Below, piece by piece: positions 16,228-27,516 of a DNA stretch of 64,000 bases. Origin of the DNA: Nostocoides sp. F2B08 (GTDB taxonomy: Bacteria > Actinomycetota > Actinomycetes > Actinomycetales > Dermatophilaceae); the NCBI RefSeq assembly GCF_009184895.1, contig NZ_WESE01000001.1, positions 682,001 to 746,000 on the forward strand, in the 5' to 3' direction. The notes under the pieces are model-generated. The model was not told where the DNA came from. It searched no databases and saw only the letters and a list, made by a program, of their open reading frames with translations. The position numbers were made by a program, and so were the translations under genes. Numbering within the stretch: position 1 is the stretch's first letter; the number at the start of each line of letters is the position of its first letter.

Positions 16228-17025
16228 ATGGCGACCATGCCGATCCTCTATCTCAGCCACGGCGCACCGCCGCTCGCCGATGACGCCCGCTGGACCCGGG
16301 AGCTGCGCGGCTGGTCGGCCGCGCTGACGGGGACCCACGGCACGCCCCGCAATGTGCTGATGATCTCCGCGCACTGGGAGGACGAGCCGGTCTCGGTGTC
16401 CGCCACCAGGGGCGGGGTGCCCCTCGTCTACGACTTCTGGGGCTTCCCGCAGAAGTACTACGAGGTCACGTACGACGCCCCCGGCGCTCCCGAACTGGCG
16501 TCCTCGGTAGAGCGGCTGCTCGGCGCGACCGGCGAGACGGTCCGCCGGGACGAGAGCCGCGGCCTCGACCACGGCGCCTACGTGCCCCTCGTCGAGATGT
16601 TCCCGGAGGCCGACGTCCCCGTCCTCCAGCTCTCGCTTCCGACGCTGGATCCGCAGCGGCTCGTTGACCTCGGCCGCCGCCTGGCGCCCCTGCGGGATGA
16701 AGGCACCCTCATCGTCGGCTCCGGCTTCACGACCCACAACCTGCGGTGGTTCGACCCGCGGGCCGGTGCCGACGCACCGCCGCCCTCGGCGAGCTCGGAG
16801 TTCGACCATTGGGCTGCCGAGACCATGTCGGCGGGCGACCTGGACAGCCTCGTGAACTTCGAGGAGCGGGCGCCGGCCGCCCACGTCGCCCACCCACGCA
16901 CCGAGCACTGGGCGCCGCTCTATGTCGCCGTCGGCGCGGCCGACGCCGCCGGCTCGATCGAGGCGACGACGACCGTCGAGGGATTCTGGTTCGGCCTCTC
17001 GAAGCGGTCGTGGCAGCTCAGCTGA
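16228..17025 (+). CDS. DODA/LigB-type extradiol ring-cleavage dioxygenase
   Basis: This 265-residue protein belongs to the class III extradiol dioxygenases of the YgiD/DODA group. The Fe(II)- or Zn-binding histidines appear in YLSHGAPP (about residue 11), ISAHWED (about 49) and HTEHW-like HPRTEHWAPL near the C-terminus; LDHGAYVPL carries a catalytic His. These enzymes open catechol-type rings such as DOPA, or act on quinone-related stress compounds. ATG at 16228 has CAGGAG upstream. The promoter carries a MarR-like palindrome, which fits induction by phenolics or quinones. It ends 8 bases inside the convergent methyltransferase gene. Confidence 0.9.
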   Translation: MATMPILYLSHGAPPLADDARWTRELRGWSAALTGTHGTPRNVLMISAHWEDEPVSVSATRGGVPLVYDFWGFPQKYYEVTYDAPGAPELASSVERLLGATGETVRRDESRGLDHGAYVPLVEMFPEADVPVLQLSLPTLDPQRLVDLGRRLAPLRDEGTLIVGSGFTTHNLRWFDPRAGADAPPPSASSEFDHWAAETMSAGDLDSLVNFEERAPAAHVAHPRTEHWAPLYVAVGAADAAGSIEATTTVEGFWFGLSKRSWQLS

Positions 17026-18520
17026 CGAGCAGTCCGTTCGCGACGAGGTAGCGGATCGTCGGCACTGTCGCCGAGATGACCTCGGCCGGGTCCTCCTCGA
17101 TGAGGGAGGCGACCGCGACGAGCGCCTGCCGGGGCGTGAGAGACCCGTCGGCGACCCCGAGGTAGGCCGCTGCTCCGGTGCCGAGGGGCACCCTCAGCCG
17201 CAGGCCACCGCCCTGCACGACCGTCACGGCCCGCGGTTCGGAGGACCCCGGCACGAGGTGGTGCTCCAGGGTGACGTCGGGCGCGGCGACCCAGGTCTCG
17301 TCGAGCACATCGTCATCACTCATCCCGGCCAGTCGCTCGCGGGCGGCCAGCCCCACCGCGACGGTCGTCCCCATCGCCTCCCCCACCGGACCCCGCACAT
17401 CCATGAGGTCGACGAACGGCTCCCGGTCCTCGGCAGGTCGGTGCAGCGTGATGATCCCGAACCCGACGGACTCGACGTCGCGCGAGGCGAAGTCGGCCAG
17501 CCAGGCGTTGTACATCGACTGGTACTCCGCGGTCCCCGGTCGGTGCCCGCTGTCGTGGGCCCACGTCTCGGCGTACTGCGCGGGGTCCTGGACCTCGCGT
17601 TGGACCACCAACGCGTCCAGGCCGCTGTCCGCGACCCAGGCACCCACCCGGTCCCGCCAGTCCGTCCCCCGCCGAATCTCCCAGTTGCCGAGCAGCTGGG
17701 CGACACCGCCGGGCGCGAGGTGCTCCCCGAGGCCGCGCACGAGGTCGGCGACCACGGCGTCACCGGCGGCACCGGCGTCCCGGTACTCGAACAGCGGCAT
17801 CGACCCGTCGCGGGGGGTGATGACGAAGGGCGGGTTGCTGACGATGAGGTCGAAGGTCTCGCCCCGGACCGGCTCGAGCATCGAGCCGCGCCGGATGTCC
17901 CAGGTCACCCCGTTGAGAGCTGCGTTGAAGGCGGCGTATGCGAGGGCCCGCTCGGACAGGTCCGTCACCACGACTTCGTCGGCGTCCTGCGACAGATGCA
18001 GAGCCTGCACCCCGGACCCGGTCCCGACGTCGAGGGCCCGCCGGACGCGTGTTCTCGGCGTCCACGTCGCCAGCGTCGTGGACGCGCCGCCGATGCCGAG
18101 GACGTGGTCCGGTGTCAGGGGGGCGCCGGTCGCGAGCTCGGAACGGTCGGAGGCGACCCACCAGGCGCTGTCGTCCGCCGCATACGGACGCAGGTCGCAG
18201 GTGGCGACGAGGCCGTCGCCCTCCTGACGGACCAGGCAAAGAGCGGCGACCCCGTCGATGCCCACGCTGGGGAGCGCCGCCTGGACGTCACGCAGGTCGA
18301 CGGGAGCGCCCAGGGCGAACAGCCGGATGAGGGCTGCGCAGGGATCGGTCGAGGTCGCGGTCACCTGCTCGGCCGCCAACGGATGTTCCCGGGCCAGGGC
18401 CGCGCCCGCCATCGGGCCGAGCACCTCGGCCACGCCGGGGACGGTGTAACGGGCGGCGACGAGGTCCGCCCGCAGCAGGGCGAGGAGGTCGGCGTCGACG
18501 ACCGGCAGCTGGGTCCGCAT
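17018..18520 (-). CDS. Class I methyltransferase with N-terminal extension
   Basis: This 500-residue protein has an N-terminal helical and winged-helix-like region (1-150), a Rossmann SAM-binding domain with ALDVGTGSGVQAL (about residue 165), VVVTDLSERAL, and the catalytic SNPPFV motif, and a C-terminal domain of about 180 residues. NPPF marks methylation of an amino or amide nitrogen, as in HemK/RsmC relatives. From memory it is conserved in actinobacteria but without a known substrate. It starts at ATG 18520 and overlaps the convergent dioxygenase gene by 8 bases. Confidence 0.82.
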   Translation of the reverse strand: MRTQLPVVDADLLALLRADLVAARYTVPGVAEVLGPMAGAALAREHPLAAEQVTATSTDPCAALIRLFALGAPVDLRDVQAALPSVGIDGVAALCLVRQEGDGLVATCDLRPYAADDSAWWVASDRSELATGAPLTPDHVLGIGGASTTLATWTPRTRVRRALDVGTGSGVQALHLSQDADEVVVTDLSERALAYAAFNAALNGVTWDIRRGSMLEPVRGETFDLIVSNPPFVITPRDGSMPLFEYRDAGAAGDAVVADLVRGLGEHLAPGGVAQLLGNWEIRRGTDWRDRVGAWVADSGLDALVVQREVQDPAQYAETWAHDSGHRPGTAEYQSMYNAWLADFASRDVESVGFGIITLHRPAEDREPFVDLMDVRGPVGEAMGTTVAVGLAARERLAGMSDDDVLDETWVAAPDVTLEHHLVPGSSEPRAVTVVQGGGLRLRVPLGTGAAAYLGVADGSLTPRQALVAVASLIEEDPAEVISATVPTIRYLVANGLLVS

Positions 18521-18604
18521 AATGCCACGAGCCTAGTGGGTCGTCCCACGGCTCCTTCGCTCTCCGACGCCCGCCCAGGCACGCCCGCCTGCCGACGCCG
18601 GACG

Positions 18605-18645
18605 CACCGCGGCCCGGGAGAGATCGTCTCTCCCGGGCCGCGGTG
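18605..18645 (-). terminator. Strong hairpin terminator after hppA
   Basis: An uninterrupted 19-bp stem (starting CACCGCGGCCCGGGAGAGA) with a 3-base loop TCG lies 37 bases past the hppA stop and before the methyltransferase start. No T-tract follows. This is the best isolated hairpin in the window and fits the I-shaped terminators of actinobacteria. Confidence 0.8.
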
Positions 18646-18681
18646 GGGCGTGCCGGCATCGGCACGCGGATCCGCCTGGCG

Positions 18682-21039
<2,358 letters not shown>

Positions 21040-21195
21040 TCCATCCTCCTTGACGGGTACGAGAGAGGGCGACCGCAGCCAGTGTGTGCCGCACGTCGCC
21101 GCGAGCGACCCTACCTGTGCCGCCGGTCACACGTCCTGTCGTCGGCCTGTGAAGGCCATCACGTGGACGGGAGAAGGCCCGATCGATCGACCCGA

Positions 21196-21540
21196 TCAGT
21201 CGATGAGGGCGGCCACCGCGTCGTCGACTGACTCGTGGATCGGGAACACCTCGTCGAGGCTGGTGATCGCGAGCACCCGCGCGATCCGCGCCGAGCTGCA
21301 CACCAGGTGCATGTCACCCCCGAGGTCACGCACGGCCTTGAGCCTGCCGACCATCACGCCGAGTCCGGTGGAGTCGAGGAAACGCACCTCACCCAGGTCG
21401 AGCACGATGCGGTGGTGTCCGGCAGCGATCACCCGGTCGAGCGCATCGCGCACCGTCACCGCGCTCGCGACGTCGATGTCGCCACCGAGGCCGAGGATGA
21501 AGACTCCGTCGTGCTGGGACGTCGTGACCGTGACCTGCAC
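21196..21540 (-). CDS. STAS-domain anti-sigma factor antagonist
   Basis: This 114-residue single STAS domain resembles SpoIIAA/RsbV. It includes the core strands DGVFILGLGGDIDVAS and the phosphorylation loop LDSTGLGVMVG with the conserved Ser. When dephosphorylated, such proteins bind an anti-sigma kinase and free a sigma factor. GTG at 21540 is chosen because TAGGAG lies just upstream; the open frame extends to 21609 without family similarity. No anti-sigma or sigma gene is adjacent, so its partner is elsewhere. It diverges from the SDR gene. Confidence 0.9.
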   Translation of the reverse strand: MQVTVTTSQHDGVFILGLGGDIDVASAVTVRDALDRVIAAGHHRIVLDLGEVRFLDSTGLGVMVGRLKAVRDLGGDMHLVCSSARIARVLAITSLDEVFPIHESVDDAVAALID

Positions 21541-21656
21541 GCGCTCGCTCCTAGGGAAGGGTTCGTCTGCTCGAACGCTTACGGTATCGAGGGAAGCCCC
21601 TCCACCCAAAGACGCGGCCCGACGACGGCCGCCGACACCACCGCCCAGGAGCAGCC

Positions 21657-22409
21657 ATGACGACGACCCTCATCACCGGAGCCAGTTCCGGTCTCGGCTC
21701 CGAGATGGCCCGCCAGCTCGCCGCACGGGGCGAGGACCTTGGATTGTGCGCGCGCCGGACCGAGCGTCTGGAGGAGCTGCGGACGGAGATCACCACCGCA
21801 TACCCGGAGCGCACGGTCTCGATCGCCGCCCTCGACGTGACCGACGACGAGGCCGTCTTCCGCGTCTTCCGCGCGTTCCGGGACGAGTTCGGCACGATCG
21901 ACCGGGTAGTGGTCAACGCCGGACTGGGGAAGGGTGCGCCCATCGGCAAGGGCCGCTACGACGCCAACAAGGCGACGGCGATGACGAACTTCGTCGCCGC
22001 CCTCGCGCAGTGCGAGGCCGCGATGGAGATCTTCCGCGAGCAGCGCTACGGCCACCTCGTGATGATCTCGTCGATGTCCGCCTTCCGCGGGATGCCGGGG
22101 GCGATGACGACCTACGCGGCGACCAAGGCGGGCGTTGCGGCCCTCACGGAGGGGATCCGTCACGAGATGGTGGGCAAGCCGGACCTCGACATCGACGTCT
22201 CGGTCCTCTACCCCGGCTACATTCGCTCCGAGATGAACGAACACGTGAAGAACACGCCGTTCATGGTCGACACGGAGACGGGTGTCGCGGCGATGGTCGC
22301 GGCGATCGAGAAGCGCACGGCCCATGCCCGGGTCCCGTCTTGGCCGTGGAAGCCGATGGGCACCGCGATGCGGCACCTGCCCCTCCCTCTCGTCCGGCGG
22401 CTGACCTGA
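21657..22409 (+). CDS. Short-chain dehydrogenase/reductase
   Basis: This 250-residue classical SDR has the cofactor motif TGASSGLG (residues 7-14), ARR after strand 2 suggesting NADP(H), LDVTD, the NAG motif (VVNAGLG), catalytic Ser in ISSMSA, and the YAATK active site. It should oxidise or reduce a hydroxyl or carbonyl group; the substrate is not evident. The start ATG 21657 has CAGGAGCAG upstream. The C-terminal WPWKPMGTAM region resembles SDRs with a membrane-associating tail. It overlaps the upstream candidate starts of the following helicase gene. Confidence 0.9.
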   Translation: MTTTLITGASSGLGSEMARQLAARGEDLGLCARRTERLEELRTEITTAYPERTVSIAALDVTDDEAVFRVFRAFRDEFGTIDRVVVNAGLGKGAPIGKGRYDANKATAMTNFVAALAQCEAAMEIFREQRYGHLVMISSMSAFRGMPGAMTTYAATKAGVAALTEGIRHEMVGKPDLDIDVSVLYPGYIRSEMNEHVKNTPFMVDTETGVAAMVAAIEKRTAHARVPSWPWKPMGTAMRHLPLPLVRRLT

Positions 22410-24748
22410 ACGCGTCTCCCGACCTGAGCGCTGGGCTCGACCTGAGTGCGGGACATGACCCGCAGGCGTGGCTGCGTCTGCTGACCGACCGGCACGGCCC
22501 GGAGCGCGTCACCCACGTCGAGCAGCTCCCGGAGCGTCCCGGATCCCTCGCCGAGTGGCCCGAGTGGGTCGCGCCGGAGGTGTATGCGGCGCTCGCCGGA
22601 GCGGGACTGCGCACTCTGTGGTCGCACCAGCGGGAGGGGATGGACCTGGCCCACTCGGGGCACGACGTCGTCGTCTCGACCGGCACGGCCTCGGGGAAGA
22701 GTCTGGTCTACCTCGTCCCGACCCTCTCGGCCGTGGTCGAGGGGTTCGCGAGCCCGACGGGGCGGGGTGCGACAGCGCTCTACCTCTCCCCGACCAAGGC
22801 TCTGGCGGCCGACCAGCTGACACGCCTGACGACCCTTGCGGTGCCGGGGGTCCGGGCCGCGACCTACGACGGCGACACCCCGACGGAGGAGCGGCGGTGG
22901 GCCAGGGACCACGCCCACCTCATCCTCTCCAACCCCGACCTGGTCCACCACTCGATGCTGCCGCGCCATCGGCAGTGGTCCCGGTTCCTGCGGGCCCTGC
23001 GCTTCGTCGTCGTCGACGAGTGCCACGTCTATCGCGGGGTGTTCGGCTCGCACGTGTCCGCCGTGCTGCGTCGGCTGCGCCGGGTGTGCGCACGCTACGG
23101 GGTCGACCCAACCTTCGTGCTGGCGTCGGCGACGGTCGCCGACCCGGCAGAGCACGGTGAGGCTCTCATCGGCCGGCCGATGACGGCCGTGACGACCGAC
23201 GGCTCGCCCCGGGCGGCCATGACCGCGGTGCTGTGGGAGCCGAAGACCGACGACGAGTCCGGCGCCCGCGTCTCGGCGACGACCGAGGCGGCCGCGCTGA
23301 TGGCCGACCTCGTCGAGACCGGTGCGCAGACGGTCTCCTTCGCCCGGTCCCGGGCGGGGGTCGAGGCACTGGCCACCTCGACCCGGCGGCGGCTGGCCGG
23401 GCGACAGGTCCTGTCTCCCGACGGCACCCCGCCGCCGGTTGCGGCGTACCGCGGTGGTTACCTGCCGCAGGAGCGTCGCGAGCTCGAGCGTGAGGTCCGT
23501 TCCGGCCAGATCCGCGGCCTGGCGGCCACCAACGCCCTCGAGCTGGGCGTCGACGTCGCCGGCCTGGACGCGGTGGTCGTCGCCGGTTGGCCCGGTCGGC
23601 GGGCCTCGTTGTGGCAGCAGTGGGGTCGCGCGGGCCGTGCAGCGCGGCCCGCCCTCGGGGTGTTCGTGGCCGCCGACGACCCGCTCGACGCCTACCTGAT
23701 CCGGCACCCCCGCGCGGTGTTCGGGGAGCCCGTCGAGCACACCGTCATGGATCCGGGCAACCCGCGGGTGCTCGCGCCGCACCTCGCTGCGGCCGCTGCC
23801 GAGGTCCCGCTGACCGACCCCGACTTCGATCTCTTCGGACCGCATGCACGCGATGTGGTCGACCGGCTGACCCGCGCCGGGATCCTCCGCCGGCGGCCGA
23901 CCGGCTGGTACTGGGCCCGCGAGGACCGGGCGACCGACCACGTCTCACTGCGCGGCGTGGCCGCCGTCGTCTCGATCGTCGAGCGAGGCACCGGGCGGGT
24001 TGTCGGGACGATCGACGAGGCGAGTGCGCATCAGCAGGTCCACACGGGCGCGGTGCACGTCCACCAGGGCGACAGCTATGTCGTGACCGAGCTCGACCTC
24101 GACGCCGGCGTGGCGACGGTCGTGCGGGGCGACCCCGGGTGGTCGACGACGGCGCAGGCGCGCAGCGAGTTCCGGATCGTGCGCCGCGACAGGACGATCC
24201 GGTATGCCGGGGCCGAGGTGTCGTACGGAGCAGTCCGGGTCACGGGACAGGTGACGTCGTTCGTGCGCCGGTTGCCCAGCGGTGAGGTGATCGGGCAGCA
24301 CGGCCTGGATCTGCCCGAGCGGGCCCTGGAGACGATGGCGGTCTGGTGGACCCAGAGCGAGGAATCGCTCGCCGCCGTGGGTGTGGTCGCCGAGCACATC
24401 CCCGGTGCGGCACACGCGGCCGAACACGCGGCGATCGGCATGCTGCCCCTCATGGCGACCTGCGACCGGTGGGACATCGGCGGCGTCTCGACCGACCTCC
24501 ACCCCGACACCGGCGCCCCGACGATCATGATCTACGACGGTTACCCGGGTGGCGCCGGGTTCAGCGAGCAGGCCTTCGGGCAGTGGCGGGCATGGCTGAC
24601 AGCGACGGCGACCCGCGTGCAGGAATGCGCATGCGAGCGAGGCTGTCCCTCGTGCGTTCAGTCGCCCAAGTGCGGCAACGGAAACGAGCCGCTCGACAAG
24701 GTCCGCGCGTGTGCCCTGCTGCGGTCCGCCCTCGCCGACGGAGTGTGA
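22346..24748 (+). CDS. DEAD/DEAH-box helicase with DUF1998 domain (MrfA-like)
   Basis: This is a superfamily 2 helicase of about 800 residues. The core has motif I VVSTGTASGKSL, motif II VVVDECHVYRG, motif III LASATVAD and motif VI QWGRAGRAAR; the C-terminal DUF1998 domain has a four-Cys zinc cluster (CACERGCPSC followed by KCGNGNE). Relatives such as MrfA of Bacillus repair mitomycin crosslinks. The start is uncertain: in this frame only GTG 22346 or TTG 22340 precede the conserved WLRLLTDRHGPERV region, both inside the SDR gene and without a good Shine-Dalgarno. It corresponds by position to the helicase next to topA in mycobacteria. Confidence 0.92.
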   Translation: MEADGHRDAAPAPPSRPAADLNASPDLSAGLDLSAGHDPQAWLRLLTDRHGPERVTHVEQLPERPGSLAEWPEWVAPEVYAALAGAGLRTLWSHQREGMDLAHSGHDVVVSTGTASGKSLVYLVPTLSAVVEGFASPTGRGATALYLSPTKALAADQLTRLTTLAVPGVRAATYDGDTPTEERRWARDHAHLILSNPDLVHHSMLPRHRQWSRFLRALRFVVVDECHVYRGVFGSHVSAVLRRLRRVCARYGVDPTFVLASATVADPAEHGEALIGRPMTAVTTDGSPRAAMTAVLWEPKTDDESGARVSATTEAAALMADLVETGAQTVSFARSRAGVEALATSTRRRLAGRQVLSPDGTPPPVAAYRGGYLPQERRELEREVRSGQIRGLAATNALELGVDVAGLDAVVVAGWPGRRASLWQQWGRAGRAARPALGVFVAADDPLDAYLIRHPRAVFGEPVEHTVMDPGNPRVLAPHLAAAAAEVPLTDPDFDLFGPHARDVVDRLTRAGILRRRPTGWYWAREDRATDHVSLRGVAAVVSIVERGTGRVVGTIDEASAHQQVHTGAVHVHQGDSYVVTELDLDAGVATVVRGDPGWSTTAQARSEFRIVRRDRTIRYAGAEVSYGAVRVTGQVTSFVRRLPSGEVIGQHGLDLPERALETMAVWWTQSEESLAAVGVVAEHIPGAAHAAEHAAIGMLPLMATCDRWDIGGVSTDLHPDTGAPTIMIYDGYPGGAGFSEQAFGQWRAWLTATATRVQECACERGCPSCVQSPKCGNGNEPLDKVRACALLRSALADGV

Positions 24749-24932
24749 GTGGTTCTGCCGGGACGTAGGCAGCCAGGTGGGCCGAGAGCGACACCTGGCG
24801 GACCGACGCGGCATGTTCGTGTTGTCCGGCGTGGACTCCACATCGCGGTTAGATTGGGAGGGACCACGCCCTCCGCAACGTCCGTTGACGCTCCGGACGG
24901 CTCCGCTCAACCGTCAGGGGGAAGCACCGGCC

Positions 24933-25460
24933 ATGATCATCCTGGGTCTGATCTTGATCGTGCTCGCGCTCGCGGGTGCGTTGTTCCTGTTCGTCGGAAC
25001 CTCGGCCCTCGATCCGATCCAGCTCGAAGTGCTCAACCAGTCGTACTCGATGTCACCGCTCGCGCTCGTCATCGCCGGCGCGGTCGCGATGACGCTCCTG
25101 TGGTGGGGATGGGCCTTGGTCCGGATCGGGACGAGGCGGCGGGTGCGCAAGAGCCGGGAGGCCAAGGAGGCCGCCCGACAGGCCGAGCTCGACCGGGCCG
25201 CGCGCGAGAAGGAGAACCAGGCGAAGTGGGAGCGCGAGCTGCGCGAGCGCGAGCGTCAGGTTCGGGAGACCGAGGCCCGGCTCGCCGAGCAGCGGATCTC
25301 GACGAGCGAGGCGCGCAAACGAGCGGAGGTCGCCGAGCACAAGGTGGACGAGGGTTCCGCCCCTTCCTCGGCGCCGGGCGCGCCGACCCAGCCGGTCACG
25401 TCCCGCCCGGCAGAGTCCGCCCCCCGGCCCACCGACGGTACGGAGCCGCCTCCCCGGTGA
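24933..25460 (+). CDS. Two-helix membrane protein with coiled coil
   Basis: This 175-residue protein has two membrane helices (residues ~2-22 and ~43-63), then a basic Arg stretch, a long charged coiled coil (about 75-135, rich in RE/KE pairs) and a Pro/Ser-rich disordered tail. The coil should lie in the cytoplasm. I do not recognise a family; the layout resembles LapA-domain proteins. ATG 24933 follows a CAGGGGGA ribosome binding site. The 184 bases upstream carry a possible -10 TAGATT (24850-24855). Confidence 0.7.
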   Translation: MIILGLILIVLALAGALFLFVGTSALDPIQLEVLNQSYSMSPLALVIAGAVAMTLLWWGWALVRIGTRRRVRKSREAKEAARQAELDRAAREKENQAKWERELRERERQVRETEARLAEQRISTSEARKRAEVAEHKVDEGSAPSSAPGAPTQPVTSRPAESAPRPTDGTEPPPR

Positions 25461-25556
25461 CCGAGGCCGTCTACCGCACACCTTCGGATGAGACGTCTTC
25501 CTTCGCGACACCTTGCGACTCGCGGCTCGCGGCTCGCGAGAGACGACGAGGCACAG

Positions 25557-25976
25557 TCACGGTCGGACTGTCTCGGTGTACTCGCCTTCGTTGACGTCGA
25601 CCGTCACCGGCAGGTCTGACGGACCGAGCGGGACCACGAACTGACGAGGGTCGAGGACCTGGGTGCAGGACTGCCCAGCCGACTGCGAGGTAATGGTGAC
25701 GTCGATCCTCGCATCCTCCTTCTCCACCGCGTAGGCGACCGAATGGCACGGGGTCGGGGTGCTCCCGGCGACGTCCAGGAACAGCTGGACCGGGAAGGAC
25801 TCGGCCACTCGGACACTGACGCTCTCGAGGTAGAACGGCGCGTCTCCCGTGGTGTCCGACAGAATCGGTGGGGAGGACGGCGAGCTCGACGACCCGTCAC
25901 CCGCACCGCACCCTGATGCGGTGAGGGCGGCGATCATCACGGTGAGGATCGTCGCGCCGATGGTCATGGTCCGCAC
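25557..25976 (-). CDS. Small secreted lipoprotein, unknown function
   Basis: This 139-residue protein starts with a short basic n-region (VRT), a hydrophobic stretch and a lipobox LTASGC, followed by a Ser-rich linker and a beta-rich domain with two Cys residues (TPCHSV and QSCTQ) that could form a disulfide. GTG 25976 is chosen because it supplies the positive charge of the signal peptide; ATG 25967 is the alternative. No strong Shine-Dalgarno is visible. No family is recognised. It diverges from the DUF4239 gene. Confidence 0.65.
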   Translation of the reverse strand: MRTMTIGATILTVMIAALTASGCGAGDGSSSSPSSPPILSDTTGDAPFYLESVSVRVAESFPVQLFLDVAGSTPTPCHSVAYAVEKEDARIDVTITSQSAGQSCTQVLDPRQFVVPLGPSDLPVTVDVNEGEYTETVRP

Positions 25977-26099
25977 GTGGATTAGGACGCCGGCGACCTC
26001 CACGAAGTTCCGGGCACCGGAGCGGTGACGCACCGTGGCGGGGTGCACAAACATTAGATTCTCCGCCACTGGCATTCACCACGCCTTCGGGAGACGCCC

Positions 26100-26402
26100 A
26101 TGGACCCCATCTTCATCGTCATCGTGGCCAGCCTGTCCATCGCCATCGTGGCGGGGATGTTCGCCAACCGGTTCGTGCGACCGTTCGCCACGACCGAGGT
26201 CCAAGGTGTCAAGCTCGAGGCGCTCGTCGGGCCGCTGGTCTCGCTCACCGTGCTCCTGCTGGCCTTCACCCTCGTGACGATCTTCGGGTCGTTCCAGCGC
26301 GCCCAGTTCAGCGCCAGCGAGGAGGCGCGCAAGGTCGACCACCAGTTCGAGATGGCCCAGCTCGCGTCAGAGCCCCAACGTCAGCAGCTGATGGCGCCAT
26401 GA
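26100..26402 (+). CDS. DUF4239 (bestrophin-like) membrane protein, N-terminal half
   Basis: These 100 residues match the first half of DUF4239 proteins: an N-terminal helix, an FANRFVRPF segment, a second helix (LVSLTVLLLAFTLVTIFG) and the cytoplasmic EEARKVDHQFEMAQL region. The frame then stops after QQLMAP, where family members normally continue. The rest lies in the next frame (26399-26929), with a 4-base ATGA overlap. Either a one-base frameshift broke the gene or two coupled polypeptides assemble. The start ATG 26100 has GGGAGA upstream. Confidence 0.7.
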   Translation: MDPIFIVIVASLSIAIVAGMFANRFVRPFATTEVQGVKLEALVGPLVSLTVLLLAFTLVTIFGSFQRAQFSASEEARKVDHQFEMAQLASEPQRQQLMAP

Positions 26403-26929
26403 CGTGCTACGCGCTCGCCGTGAGCTCGTACGAGTGGGACACGATGGCCGACTCGAGGACGGCGCCGGAGGTGTCGCCGTGGACGGCGAGCATCAGGGGC
26501 GGCGTCAGCGACCTGGTCGCCGCCGAGACCGTCCCGACACCTGTCCTGTCCGCCATCCTCACGGCGGACCGCGACCGCGGAGAAGCGCGCTCGAAACGGC
26601 TCACGGAGGCCAATCCCGCCATTCCGACGCCCCTGAAGATCCTGCTCGTCGTGACTGCCTCAGCAGGGCTGTTCGCACTCGCCACCTTCACCCTCCCCAA
26701 CGTCCGCCGGCGCGTCCAGCTCGGAGTGCTGATCACCCTGGGGAGCGTCTTCACTCTGTTCCTCGCCGTCATGGCGGACATGGACCGGCCCTACGACGGC
26801 GCGATCGCCCTGCCACCACGAGATATCACCCGCGTATCCGGGGACCTGCTCGAGGATTATCGCGCTGAGTACCCGACGGTTCCGCTGCCGTGCGACGACA
26901 CCGGGCGCAGCCTCGAAACAGAGTCCTGA
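26399..26929 (+). CDS. DUF4239 membrane protein, C-terminal half
   Basis: These 176 residues continue the preceding frame as in an intact DUF4239 protein: MTCYALAVSSYEWDTMAD, a helical region, two membrane helices (LKILLVVTASAGLFALATF and GVLITLGSVFTLFLAVMA) and the closing family motif DMDRPYDGAIALPP..DITRVSGDL. It begins at an ATG overlapping the previous stop, so reinitiation could express it. The frame is -1 relative to the first half and no slippery heptamer is present at the junction. The function of DUF4239 is unknown. Confidence 0.65.
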   Translation: MTCYALAVSSYEWDTMADSRTAPEVSPWTASIRGGVSDLVAAETVPTPVLSAILTADRDRGEARSKRLTEANPAIPTPLKILLVVTASAGLFALATFTLPNVRRRVQLGVLITLGSVFTLFLAVMADMDRPYDGAIALPPRDITRVSGDLLEDYRAEYPTVPLPCDDTGRSLETES

Positions 26930-27018
26930 CACCCTCCCCGAGGAAGGACGCCGACGTGCCCTGCCCCCTCGGTCCGTATGAGCGGCAGACCCGCGACCTC
27001 GATCGCCGACTCGACATC

Positions 27019-27516
27019 TCACTCCGCTCCAGTCTCCCGGCCGGCGACCGCCGCACCGGGCCCATGTCGGTCGTGCGCGCCGCTCGCAGGCTGGGGACCG
27101 GCTCGGGCCCGGGCCACGGCCCGACCCGGCCCGGGCGACCAGGACGCCCCGATGGTGGGGATCACGGTCACCTCGACCGTGAGGTTGACGGCCCGGTCGA
27201 TCTCGCAGCCGGTCAGGGCGCCTCCGTTGTGCTGGGCGACGGCGGCTGCGGCACCGCACGCGCCTTCAGAGCCGACCCTGGGGCGGCCCTCCTCGAGCGC
27301 AGCGACCATCGCGCCGGCTCCGGCAACGGCGCTCAGATCCGCCGCGACCTGCGCCCGAGAGGATGCGACGGCAGCGCTGACGGCCAGACTGCCGGCGCAC
27401 CCGAGAACGATGACGACGAGGCACGCTGCGAGGATCATCGGGGTGGCCGATCCACGCTCCGCTCTCCGCGCCGAGGACAGCGCCCACCATGCCGACATCG
27501 CTCGGAGGAGGGTCAT
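27019..27516 (-). CDS. TadE-like pseudopilin of the actinobacterial Tad locus
   Basis: This 165-residue protein has a basic N-terminus, ERGSATPM, and a hydrophobic helix (ILAACLVVIVLGCAGSLAV), followed by an Ala-rich region with Cys in EGACGAAAAV and TGCEID. It corresponds to the Rv3654c-type protein at the end of the mycobacterial tad-like operon. The last 35 residues are Gly/Pro/Arg-rich and look unstructured. ATG 27516 overlaps the previous stop (ATGA). It is the last gene of the seven-gene operon. Confidence 0.8.
   Translation of the reverse strand: MTLLRAMSAWWALSSARRAERGSATPMILAACLVVIVLGCAGSLAVSAAVASSRAQVAADLSAVAGAGAMVAALEEGRPRVGSEGACGAAAAVAQHNGGALTGCEIDRAVNLTVEVTVIPTIGASWSPGPGRAVARARAGPQPASGAHDRHGPGAAVAGRETGAE

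Noticed and set aside
26390-26410. Programmed ribosomal frameshift in the DUF4239 gene
   Set aside because: There is no slippery heptamer or downstream pseudoknot visible at the junction; a simple indel or reinitiation explains it better.
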